Source: Fodinicurvata sp. EGI_FJ10296 (GTDB taxonomy: Bacteria; Pseudomonadota; Alphaproteobacteria; DSM-16000; Inquilinaceae). Taken from it: a stretch of DNA of 64,000 nt. The notes under the pieces are model-generated. The model saw only the letters and a program-made list of their open reading frames with translations, was not told the DNA's origin and ran no database searches. Position 1 is the first letter of the stretch. The number at the start of each line of letters is the position of its first letter. Shown here in pieces: positions 32,514-44,249 of the stretch. The stretch covers positions 565,501 through 629,500 of the forward strand of contig NZ_JBFCVL010000001.1 of the NCBI RefSeq assembly GCF_040712075.1. Direction: 5' to 3'. Made by a program: the position numbers and the translations under genes.

Positions 32514-32900
32514 TCGTCACCGGCGCCCCCCGGGGCCGATATCTACAATGTTCGCACATCGGTATCGATTGCGAGATAGACGATTTCCACATCCTGATCG
32601 TCCCGGGCGCTGCGCGGTCACAAAGTGACGCGCTGCCGACCCGGGACCTCGTGCAGCAACTTGCCGACGTTGACACGCGAACCGGGCTCATCCGGGTCCG
32701 GGCCCCGAGCGATGTCGGGGGCGATCAGGAGGAGGTTGGCGCTGCAAGGACGAGGTTTGATCGCATAGGGGCCGATACTGGCACTGAGCTGATTCCGGGA
32801 CCGGACTTCGTTCTGGAAAAGCCTCCCGGTCATTGCTAAAACCCACGAACTGACAGAGACGGCGCCGGAAGTCGCCGTTTCCAACCGAACGGGAACGACG
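32514..32900. other. Intergenic region between dnaA and dnaN
   Basis: A 387-bp gap, long for this dense window. The open frames overlapping it run out of frame into dnaA or antisense into dnaN and show no recognisable protein. The only structure noticed is a short dyad, GTCAC-AAA-GTGAC (32617-32629). No DnaA boxes and no clear terminator were seen. It may contain a separate dnaN promoter. Confidence 0.5.
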
Positions 32901-34025
32901 ATGAAGCTCACCATCGAACGCGCGACGCTGCTGAAATCTCTCGGCCACGTGCAGAGTGTGGTTGAGCGGCGAAACACGATTCCCATTCTGTCCAATGTCC
33001 TGTTGCGGGCGGCAGGCGGTTCGCTGTCGTTGACCGCAACGGATATGGACATCGAAATTGTCGATACCGTCGATGCCGACATATCGGTCGAAGGGCAGGT
33101 CACGGCGCCCGCTCACACCTTCCATGACATCGTGCGGAAACTCCCCGACGGCGCCCAGGTCGAGATCGACGCCACCGGCGAGACGCTCGCTGTCGTTGCC
33201 GGACGCTCACGGTTCAAGCTGGGGACTCTGCCGGTCGAGGATTTCCCGGAGATCGGTGGCGGCGAATTGCCGTTCCGGTTTACCGTGCCGGGTACGGATC
33301 TGCGCGAGATGATCGAACAGACCCGATTCGCCGTTTCGACCGAGGAAACGCGATACTACCTCAACGGCCTGTATTTTCATGCGGCCGATGGCGATCATGG
33401 CCGGGTGCTGCGGTCGGTCGCGACCGACGGGCATCGTCTGGCGCGCGCCGAAATCGCCGAACCCTCCGGCGCCGAACAGATGCCGGGCGTGATCGTTCCG
33501 CGCAAGACCGTCAACGAAGTTCACCGACTGATCGCCGATATGCCGGGCGACGTCGTGGTATCGCTGTCCGATGCCAAGATCCGGTTTTCCTTTTCGACAG
33601 CTGTCCTGACCTCGAAACTCATCGACGGCACGTTTCCGGACTATGCGCGCGTCATTCCCACCGGCAACGACAAGACGATCGTGCTCGACGCCAAGGTTTT
33701 CGCTTCGGCCGTCGATCGCGTGTCGACCATTTCCTCCGAAAAGAGCCGGGCGGTCAAACTGGCATTCAGCAGCGGTGTCATGACGCTGTCCGCTACTGCC
33801 GCCGATGCCGGCAGCGCGGTGGAGGAACTGGAAATCGACTATGACGGCGAGACTTTCCAGATCGGATTCAACAGCCGGTATCTCATGGACATTGCCGCTC
33901 AGCTCGGCGATGGCCATATACAGTTCGAGATGTCCGACAGCGGGTCGCCGACCATCATTCGGGCGCGCAGCGCCGAAGGCGAGGTTGGGGCGACATTATA
34001 CGTCCTTATGCCGATGCGGGTATAG
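32901..34025 (+). CDS. dnaN: DNA polymerase III sliding clamp (beta subunit)
   Basis: DnaN forms the dimeric ring that tethers polymerase III and other repair enzymes to DNA. The 374 residues start MKLTIERATLLKSLGHVQSVVERRNTIPILSNVLL and fall into the three clamp domains. FPEIGGGELPF and TDGHRLARAE mark domain 2, and the C-terminal PMRV is the conserved hydrophobic end of domain 3. It lies between dnaA and recF; recF starts 21 bp downstream. No anomalies were seen. Confidence 0.97.
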   Translation: MKLTIERATLLKSLGHVQSVVERRNTIPILSNVLLRAAGGSLSLTATDMDIEIVDTVDADISVEGQVTAPAHTFHDIVRKLPDGAQVEIDATGETLAVVAGRSRFKLGTLPVEDFPEIGGGELPFRFTVPGTDLREMIEQTRFAVSTEETRYYLNGLYFHAADGDHGRVLRSVATDGHRLARAEIAEPSGAEQMPGVIVPRKTVNEVHRLIADMPGDVVVSLSDAKIRFSFSTAVLTSKLIDGTFPDYARVIPTGNDKTIVLDAKVFASAVDRVSTISSEKSRAVKLAFSSGVMTLSATAADAGSAVEELEIDYDGETFQIGFNSRYLMDIAAQLGDGHIQFEMSDSGSPTIIRARSAEGEVGATLYVLMPMRV

Positions 34026-34046
34026 GGACGGGGTCAGTATTGACGC

Positions 34047-37840
<3,794 letters not shown>

Positions 37841-37862
37841 GCGAAATCGGGACGAGCCGAAG

Positions 37863-37895
37863 AGAGGCGGCTGTCGATGACGCCGCCTCTTTTTT
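37863..37895 (+). terminator. Rho-independent terminator after gyrB
   Basis: AGAGGCGGC (37863-37871) pairs perfectly with GCCGCCTCT (37882-37890) around a 10-base loop and runs into six T (37890-37895). It starts 22 bp after the gyrB stop. Confidence 0.9.
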
Positions 37896-38000
37896 CGCCC
37901 GCAAATACAACTTAAAATTGCTTATTGTGGCATTTCATGTAGCTTCGCGAGCAACGCCCGTTGTGGCAACCAGTCCTACCAGCCATCGGAGGGGAATACG

Positions 38001-39005
38001 ATGAGGGCCCTGCAGTTCAGTCGGTACGGCGATCCGCGCGAAGTCCTGAAGGTGGTGGATCTTCCGGAACCGCCACCGCCAGCCGATGAAGAAGCGACCG
38101 TGCAGTTGCTGGCGACGCCGGTCAATCCCAGCGATCTGATGCTGGTCGCCGGCCGTTATGGCTATAAGCCCGATTTGCCGTATATTCCCGGTACCGAAGG
38201 TGTCGGACGCGTACTCGCGGTGGGCAAGAGCGAGCGCGCCCGCGCCTGGGTCAGCGAAGGCGATATCGTCATGATCACGCCCGGCGAGAACTGGATTGAA
38301 AGGCGGAACCTTCGTTACGACACGATCGTCAAGCTCAGCGCCGATCTGGCGCCGGAGCAAATCGCCATGCTCAAGGTCAATCCGGGTACGGCCTATGCGC
38401 TGTTGCGGCTTGTCACCGATCTGAAGCCCGGCGAAACGATCATTCAGAACGCGGCCAATTCCAATGTCGGCCGATGCATCTCCAGTTTTGCGGCGGCCTT
38501 TGGTTTCCGTACGGTGAACATCGTTCGCCGCAAGGAAGTCGTCGACGAAGTCAAAAGCTATGGTGGTCATACCGTCGTTGTGGACCACAAGCTGGGTCTG
38601 GATCCGCAGACACTGGCGGCGGCGGTCCGGGACGAGATTGGCGACACGCCGATCCGTTACGCATTCGACGCCGTGGGTGGAACGTCAACCGAACGCCTGG
38701 CAGCATGTCTCGTCGAAGGCGGAACGATCATCAATTACGGCGCGCTGGCAGGACGGCCGTGCCAGATCTGGCCGACTTTCCTGATTTTCAAGGATATCAA
38801 GGTCCAGGGTTTCTGGGTGCCGCGCCTTTTCGACCAGTTCCCGATCGAACGCATGATGTCGATGTATGGTGAGATTCTCGACCATATCGCCCATCACAAG
38901 ATGCCGCTTGATCCCGCGGCGCGGTTCAGCTTCGATCAACTGGATGAAGCCCTGTCGATGGCGATGCGCCAGCAGGGCGGCAGCAAGGTCATCCTGTCGC
39001 CGTAG
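38001..39005 (+). CDS. Medium-chain dehydrogenase/reductase, 2-enoyl thioester reductase-like (MECR/ETR1 type)
   Basis: A 334-residue zinc-free MDR enzyme. The N-terminal catalytic domain includes LATPVNPSDLMLVAGRYG, where the Tyr matches the catalytic residue of mitochondrial enoyl-thioester reductase, and PYIPGTEGVGRV. The nucleotide domain has the variant motif IIQNAANSNVGRCISSFAAAFG, which replaces the usual GxGxxG and is also seen in MECR/ETR1. The inferred reaction is NADPH-dependent reduction of trans-2-enoyl thioesters. A quinone oxidoreductase or other MDR activity is the alternative. It is a single gene between the gyrB terminator and the PBP gene, preceded by GGAGGGG. Confidence 0.82.
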   Translation: MRALQFSRYGDPREVLKVVDLPEPPPPADEEATVQLLATPVNPSDLMLVAGRYGYKPDLPYIPGTEGVGRVLAVGKSERARAWVSEGDIVMITPGENWIERRNLRYDTIVKLSADLAPEQIAMLKVNPGTAYALLRLVTDLKPGETIIQNAANSNVGRCISSFAAAFGFRTVNIVRRKEVVDEVKSYGGHTVVVDHKLGLDPQTLAAAVRDEIGDTPIRYAFDAVGGTSTERLAACLVEGGTIINYGALAGRPCQIWPTFLIFKDIKVQGFWVPRLFDQFPIERMMSMYGEILDHIAHHKMPLDPAARFSFDQLDEALSMAMRQQGGSKVILSP

Positions 39006-39098
39006 ACAGCACCGGCCCCGGCGCTGCCGGTTCATGTGGTATCTGCAGTTTCGCCCGTTTCTTCTTGAAATCGGCTGTATTTCAAGAGATGAAAGGGT

Positions 39099-41384
39099 AT
39101 GGCGGAATGGCGTGGATCAGCACCGGCCGGGTCGTCCTCCGACGGATCGACCACCCGAAAGCGTAAATCCGGGGGCTCGAAATCAGGGGGAACCAAATCC
39201 GGAACGCGGCGAGCGCCGCATCCGGCCGGGTCCGCGCGTGCGGATTCCGGCCAGTCCCGTCGTGGGGGGCAGTCCCGACCGGGGGGATTAACGGCGCCGG
39301 CCAAACCGAAGCCGCGCTCCCGACCCGCTGGCACGACGGCGAAATCCTCTGCATCGCCCTCAAGGTCGCGCGGCAAAGCCGGCGCGCGAAAAGGAACCCA
39401 ATGGTCTTCGTGGTTCGGCCAGGGCCGGGGCCGGAGCGGGCGGAAGGCGACCCGACGGAGCGGCGGCGGCTCTGTACCGGCGCGGATTTTCAGGTTCGTC
39501 GGCAAATGGATGGCAGTCGCCGCGATCTGGCTCTTCGTCCTCGTTACCGGCGCCGTCATCTGGCTCGCCCACGATCTGCCCTCGATCGACAACGTGGCGC
39601 TGGAAGACGACCGTCCCTCGATCACGGTTGCTGCCCGCGACGGGACCCTTGTGTCGCGCTATGGCGCGTTCAACGGCGACCGGATCAACGTGGCCGATCT
39701 GCCGCCGCATGTTCCGGAGGCCGTCCTGGCCATCGAAGACCGGCGCTTTCATTACCATTTCGGCATCGATCCAATTGGCCTCGCTCGGGCGGCGTGGACG
39801 AACTGGCGCTCCGGGCGCGTGGTTCAGGGCGGTTCGACGATCACCCAGCAATTGGCAAAGGTCCTGTTCCTGACGCCGGAGCGCACCTTGCGCCGCAAGG
39901 TGCAGGAGGCTTTGCTGGCCCTGTGGCTGGAGGTGAACTACAGCAAGGAAGAATTGCTGTCGGCCTATCTGAACCGCGTCTATCTGGGCGCCGGGACCTA
40001 TGGCATCGATGCAGCGGCACGCGCTTATTATGGCGTCCCGTCGCGCGATCTGACCCTGCGCCAGTCGGCCACGATCGCCGGGTTGATCAGGGCACCGTCC
40101 CGGTATGCACCGACTCATGCGCCGGAACGGGCCGAGGCGCGCTCACGTATCGTACTCGGCGCCATGGCCGATGCCGGTTTCATCAGCGGCGAGCAACTCC
40201 GGACCGCCCTGGCGGCGCCGCCGCCTGCCACCGTCCGGCCCGTGGCCGGTACGGCGGGCCGCTATTTCGGCGACTGGATCGTCGATATGGTGCCGGAGTA
40301 TGTCGGCCGCGATGCTGGCGATCTGGTCGTTGAAACGACCATGGACAGCCGGCTTCAGCGGTTCGCGGCCACGGCCCTGACCGAGGGGCTGGACGCCTAT
40401 GGCGTGCCGGGCCTTCAGGGAGCCCTGATCGCGATGGATCACGACGGCGCGGTCCGGGCGCTGATCGGCGGCCGGTCCTATGCCGACAGCCAGTTCAATC
40501 GGGCCACCCAGGCGCGCCGTCAGCCGGGATCGGCGTTCAAGCCGTTCGTTTATCTGGCCGCGCTGGAACAGGGATATCGCCCCCATACCATCATCAATGA
40601 CGGCCCGATCTCCATAAACGGCTATGCGCCGGGGAATTTTGGCGGCCACTATTACGGGCCGATGACGCTGACGGCGGCGGCGGCCCGCTCGGCGAATTCG
40701 GTTGCGGTTCAACTCGCCAACAGGGTCGGAATTCGAACCGTGATCGACGCGGCGCGGCGCGCTGGAATCGTCAGCGACCTCAACACCGATCTCAGCCTTG
40801 CTCTGGGCACCAGTGAAGTCACGTTGCTGGAACTGACGGCGGCTTATACGGCATTTCCGACGCGCGGGCGGCCGGGTTGGCCGTATGGCGTACGGTCGGT
40901 TACAGACCGCGGTGGCGACCTGCTTTTTCGCCGCGACGGCAGCGGGCCCGGTGAGACCATTCGACCCTGGCATGCGGAGGAAATGAACGCGATGCTGTCG
41001 GCCGTCGTCACCGACGGAACCGGCCGCGCGGCTGATCCGGGCCGGCCGGCCGCCGGTAAGACCGGCACCACCCAGGACGGCCGCGATGCCTGGTTCGTCG
41101 GATATACCGGCGACATGGCGATCGGCGTCTGGGTCGGGCGCGACGATGCCAGCCCCGTTGAGGATCTGACCGGCAGCGGCTTGCCAGCGGAGATCTGGCG
41201 GCGCTTCGCGATCGAGGCGCATGAGGGGCTGGCGGTTTCGTCCTTCCCCGGCGCCGGGACCGGTACCATGCAGGCGGCGCCTTCCGCCACCCCGCAACCT
41301 GCCACCTCTCGGCAGGACCAGGGAGACGATGATCTGGACCGGGACGGATTCGGCGGGTTGCTGGACAGCCTGCTGGGCGGCTGA
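39099..41384 (+). CDS. Class A penicillin-binding protein (transglycosylase/transpeptidase)
   Basis: A bifunctional peptidoglycan synthase of 761 residues. A 135-residue Lys/Arg/Ser/Pro-rich cytoplasmic tail precedes a single membrane segment (WMAVAAIWLFVLVTGAVIWLA). The GT51 domain has AIEDRRFHYHFGID, QGGSTITQQLAK and RKVQEALLALWLE. The transpeptidase domain carries the serine motif RRQPGSAFKPFVYL (SxxK), SAN (ARSANSVAV) and KTG (AGKTGTTQDGRDAWF). The C-tail is Gln/Asp-rich. It resembles alphaproteobacterial PBP1a/PBP1c-like proteins; which of these names applies cannot be decided here. The long basic N-terminal tail is noteworthy. Confidence 0.93.
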   Translation: MAEWRGSAPAGSSSDGSTTRKRKSGGSKSGGTKSGTRRAPHPAGSARADSGQSRRGGQSRPGGLTAPAKPKPRSRPAGTTAKSSASPSRSRGKAGARKGTQWSSWFGQGRGRSGRKATRRSGGGSVPARIFRFVGKWMAVAAIWLFVLVTGAVIWLAHDLPSIDNVALEDDRPSITVAARDGTLVSRYGAFNGDRINVADLPPHVPEAVLAIEDRRFHYHFGIDPIGLARAAWTNWRSGRVVQGGSTITQQLAKVLFLTPERTLRRKVQEALLALWLEVNYSKEELLSAYLNRVYLGAGTYGIDAAARAYYGVPSRDLTLRQSATIAGLIRAPSRYAPTHAPERAEARSRIVLGAMADAGFISGEQLRTALAAPPPATVRPVAGTAGRYFGDWIVDMVPEYVGRDAGDLVVETTMDSRLQRFAATALTEGLDAYGVPGLQGALIAMDHDGAVRALIGGRSYADSQFNRATQARRQPGSAFKPFVYLAALEQGYRPHTIINDGPISINGYAPGNFGGHYYGPMTLTAAAARSANSVAVQLANRVGIRTVIDAARRAGIVSDLNTDLSLALGTSEVTLLELTAAYTAFPTRGRPGWPYGVRSVTDRGGDLLFRRDGSGPGETIRPWHAEEMNAMLSAVVTDGTGRAADPGRPAAGKTGTTQDGRDAWFVGYTGDMAIGVWVGRDDASPVEDLTGSGLPAEIWRRFAIEAHEGLAVSSFPGAGTGTMQAAPSATPQPATSRQDQGDDDLDRDGFGGLLDSLLGG

Positions 41385-41397
41385 TCGCGCGGCGTGG

Positions 41398-42270
41398 TCA
41401 GAGACCCAGCCGATCCAGCGTGGACTCGATCCCACGGGCATAGCTGGTGTCCCAATAACGGACATGAACCAGCAGCGGGTAGATCAGATACAGGTCGCGC
41501 CGGATATCGAAGAAGGCCGGATCCAGTCCCCGGCGCTCGCGATAGCGATCGAAGAACCGTTGGCCGAAGGTGTTGAACATCGTGATGAAGGCAAGTTCGA
41601 TCTCCGGGTGTCCCCAGTAGATCGCCGGGTCGATCAGTGCGGCGATCCGGCCGTCGCGCGCGATCACGTTGCCCGTCCACACATCGCCGTGCAGCAGGCT
41701 TGGATGGTCGGGTTCGGTCAGATACCTGTCCAGTCGGCCGGCGAGCGTTTCCAGCCGGCGGCGAAGTCTGTCTGGCACGGTCCGCTCGCGGTTTCCTGCC
41801 TCGGCCATGTGCAGCAGCCGATGATCGCGATAGAACGCCAGCCAGTTGTCGGTGCGCGGATTCGGCTGCGGCAATTGGCCGATCACGGTATCGCGGGTAT
41901 AGCCGAAAGCCGGCTGCGGCCGGTCATGGAGTGCCGCCAGGATATCGGCGGCGTGCTCCTCGGTCCCCGCCGAGCCGACCGTGCGATCGCCCGCGATGAA
42001 GGCCATGATCAGCAGGTCGTCCTCGCCGAACAGCACGTCCGGCACCGGAACGATACCGTCGGCCGCGAGGTCGTCGAGCATCGAGCGTTCGACGGCCAGA
42101 TGGTCGTTCAGGCGGCCGCGCCCGTGCTTCACGACGACGTGGCGACCATCCTGCAGCACCATTTCCTCGACGGTGACAGTCGAACCGCCCTGAAGGACCC
42201 TTCGCCGAACGGGGGCGGCACCAAGCGCCGCGTCGACCCGGACAGCGATGGACGCCGCCGCGGCGGTCAT
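41398..42270 (-). CDS. Fructosamine/ketosamine-3-kinase family protein
   Basis: A 290-residue aminoglycoside-phosphotransferase-fold kinase. GGSTVTVEEMVLQDGRHVVVKHG carries the ATP-binding Lys, HGDVWTGNVIA is the catalytic loop and IDPAIYWGHPEIELAF the metal-binding DPA motif, which is characteristic of the fructosamine-3-kinase/YniA family. The family phosphorylates the sugar of glycated amines so that the adduct falls off. Its start overlaps the end of the tyrosine phosphatase gene by 4 bp (ATGA); this pairing (LMW-PTP with FN3K) is found in other bacteria and suggests a shared role in protein deglycation. Confidence 0.9.
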   Translation of the reverse strand: MTAAAASIAVRVDAALGAAPVRRRVLQGGSTVTVEEMVLQDGRHVVVKHGRGRLNDHLAVERSMLDDLAADGIVPVPDVLFGEDDLLIMAFIAGDRTVGSAGTEEHAADILAALHDRPQPAFGYTRDTVIGQLPQPNPRTDNWLAFYRDHRLLHMAEAGNRERTVPDRLRRRLETLAGRLDRYLTEPDHPSLLHGDVWTGNVIARDGRIAALIDPAIYWGHPEIELAFITMFNTFGQRFFDRYRERRGLDPAFFDIRRDLYLIYPLLVHVRYWDTSYARGIESTLDRLGL

Positions 42271-42755
42271 CCGCCGGCCGCTTCGTTGTTGGCCCGGCTT
42301 TCCCTGGCCACGGCGGCGATAACCGCATCGACACCCAGGTCGATCATGTCGAAGACGTCGTCAAAGCCCTCGTCGGCGCCGTACCAGGGATCGGGGATAT
42401 CCAGCGCGGGCGCGTTGTCCACATAGGCCATCAGCAGCCGGGCCCGATCTTCGAGGCCTGGAGGCGCAAGCTGCTGCAGCGTTCGCACATGGCGCCGGTC
42501 CATGCCGATCAGCAGGTCGAAGGCGCGGAAATCATCGGCGCGGATTCGGCGCGCCGTCCGCCTGGGCATGACGACGCCCCGGCTTTCGGCAACCTGTGTG
42601 GATCGCGGGTGCGGCGGATTGCCCGATTCCTCCGACGAGGTGCCGGCGCTATCCACTTCGACGGTCAGCCCCTGCAGCGCCGCCTTGTGCCTGAAGATGG
42701 CCTCGGCCGTGGGCGACCGGCATATGTTGCCCGTGCAAACGAACAGGATGCGCAT
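42267..42755 (-). CDS. Low molecular weight protein-tyrosine phosphatase
   Basis: Start ATG 42755 (162 residues); the open frame is longer but runs upstream through non-homologous sequence. The P-loop is FVCTGNICRSPTAEA (C7-x5-R13-S), and the general acid Asp is in IPDPWYG near residue 130. The family removes phosphate from tyrosine or from small aryl and sugar phosphates. Not fused to a kinase and not in a capsule operon; the overlap with the fructosamine-kinase gene points to the YfkJ-YwlE/FN3K type of housekeeping role rather than exopolysaccharide control. Confidence 0.93.
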   Translation of the reverse strand: MRILFVCTGNICRSPTAEAIFRHKAALQGLTVEVDSAGTSSEESGNPPHPRSTQVAESRGVVMPRRTARRIRADDFRAFDLLIGMDRRHVRTLQQLAPPGLEDRARLLMAYVDNAPALDIPDPWYGADEGFDDVFDMIDLGVDAVIAAVARESRANNEAAGG

Positions 42756-42856
42756 TTGTCTCTCGTTCTCCGGCGGTTGTGGTGCGGCCACTTCTCCCCT
42801 TAGCATGTTCGGGACTGGCGATGAACCCCGGCCCCCAATCCTGGAAACCGGATCAA

Positions 42857-43606
42857 ATGACCCTGATCGACCGCTTGCCCGCCCCTGATGACCGGATCGT
42901 GATCCTGACCGGGGCCGGTATCTCCAAGGAGTCCGGCCTGGATACCTTTCGCGATGCCGACGGAATCTGGGCGCGGGTGCGCCTGGAAGACGTGGCGACG
43001 CCGGAAGCGTTCGCCGCCGATCCCGACCGCGTTCAGGCGTTCTACAACGATCGCCGCCGGATGCTGCGCGAGGCCGATATCCGTCCAAATGCCGCCCACG
43101 AGGCTCTCGCCCGGCTCGAAGCGGCATGGCCGGGTGAAGTCGTGGTAGTGACCCAGAATATCGACGATCTGCATGAACGCGCCGGAACGCGTGCGCTGAT
43201 CCATATGCATGGAGAACTGCTGAAAGCCCGATGCATGGCGTGTGACGCGATCAACGTCCACATCGATGATCTCGGCGCCAGGACACCGTGTCCGGCCTGC
43301 ACGGCGACCGGGGCGCTGCGGCCTCATGTCGTCTGGTTCGGGGAAATGCCGCTGGAGATGGAACGGATCGGCGATCTGTTGGGCGATTGTGGACTGTTTG
43401 TCGCCATCGGCACGTCGGGAACCGTCTATCCGGCAGCCGGGTTCGTGCAGGAGGCCCGGTTCCACGGCCGCGCACGCACGGTGGAGATCAATCTTGAGCC
43501 GTCCGAGGGGCACACGCTGTTCCATGACTGTCACCACGGACCCGCCGGAACACTGGTGCCGAGACTGGTCGGCGACCTGCTTGCCCATGCCAACCGATCG
43601 GACTGA
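42857..43606 (+). CDS. cobB: NAD-dependent protein deacylase (sirtuin, class III)
   Basis: CobB removes acyl groups from lysine side chains, consuming NAD+. The start is placed at ATG 42857 (249 residues); an ATG at 42821 would add 12. Motifs: ILTGAGISKESGLDTFRDADGIW (NAD), TQNIDDLHERAG, HMHGE (catalytic His), zinc motifs CMAC and CPAC, and IGTSGTVYPAAGF. FYNDRRRM carries the Y-x2-R pair that in CobB and SIRT5 binds acidic acyl groups, so desuccinylase/demalonylase activity is expected besides deacetylation. The last 20 bp overlap the following gene. Confidence 0.94.
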   Translation: MTLIDRLPAPDDRIVILTGAGISKESGLDTFRDADGIWARVRLEDVATPEAFAADPDRVQAFYNDRRRMLREADIRPNAAHEALARLEAAWPGEVVVVTQNIDDLHERAGTRALIHMHGELLKARCMACDAINVHIDDLGARTPCPACTATGALRPHVVWFGEMPLEMERIGDLLGDCGLFVAIGTSGTVYPAAGFVQEARFHGRARTVEINLEPSEGHTLFHDCHHGPAGTLVPRLVGDLLAHANRSD

Positions 43607-44249
43607 TCCGGCCCCGGATTTGGCCCCGGAGCAGACCCAGGATCAAATCCTGGAGCAGACCCTGGCGGCCGTCCGGGCCTGCCGCGTCTGCGCGGCCCAT
43701 TTGCCTCACGAACCCCGGCCCGTGGTCCGGCTGGCGCCGACGGCGCGGATCCTCGTCATGGGGCAGGCGCCGGGGCGACGGGTCCATGAAACCGGCGTGC
43801 CATGGAACGACGCCAGCGGCGACCGGCTGCGCGACTGGATGGGGCTGGACCGCGATGCGTTCTACGATACTGCCGGCATCGCCATCGTCCCGGCGGGGTT
43901 CTGCTACCCCGGCACCGACGCACGCGGCGGCGATCGTCCGCCCCGCCCGGAATGCGCACCGCTCTGGCACCCGAGGCTCAAGGGCTTTCTGACCGAGATC
44001 CGGCTGACGATATTGGTCGGGTCGTATGCGCAACGACTGGAACTCGGCCGCGCCCGGCGGACGTCGTTGACCGAGACGGTTCGACGCTGGCGGGAATACG
44101 GCCCCGACGTCATCCCTCTGCCACACCCCAGTTGGCGCAATACTGCCTGGATTCGCCGCAATCCGTGGTTCGAGGCCGAATTGCTGCCGGAACTGCGGGC
44201 TCGCGTGCGCCAGCTTGTGCTCAATGAGCCTGGTGATCGTCAAGCATAG
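43587..44249 (+). CDS. Uracil-DNA glycosylase superfamily protein
   Basis: A 220-residue member of the UDG fold, starting at ATG 43587 inside the sirtuin gene; the longer frame from 43242 is antisense-free but overlaps the sirtuin completely and is not conserved. N-terminal C32-x2-C35 (CRVC) plus Cys in GFCYPG and PECAPLWHP could bind a 4Fe-4S cluster, as in family 4/5 enzymes. MGQAPGRRVHETGVPWNDASGDRLRDWMG is motif 1, and HPSWRN the motif 2 loop. The family removes uracil or other damaged bases; activity of this branch (COG1573-like) is not certain. The stop overlaps the convergent ABC gene by 10 bp. Confidence 0.8.
   Translation: MPTDRTDPAPDLAPEQTQDQILEQTLAAVRACRVCAAHLPHEPRPVVRLAPTARILVMGQAPGRRVHETGVPWNDASGDRLRDWMGLDRDAFYDTAGIAIVPAGFCYPGTDARGGDRPPRPECAPLWHPRLKGFLTEIRLTILVGSYAQRLELGRARRTSLTETVRRWREYGPDVIPLPHPSWRNTAWIRRNPWFEAELLPELRARVRQLVLNEPGDRQA

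Noticed and set aside
32618-33103. Minus-strand frame in the dnaA-dnaN gap and dnaN
   Set aside because: Mostly antisense to dnaN with no protein-like features.
43242-43586. Longer N-terminus for the uracil-DNA glycosylase frame
   Set aside because: Lies fully inside the sirtuin gene in another frame; the motifs and length of the family begin at 43587.
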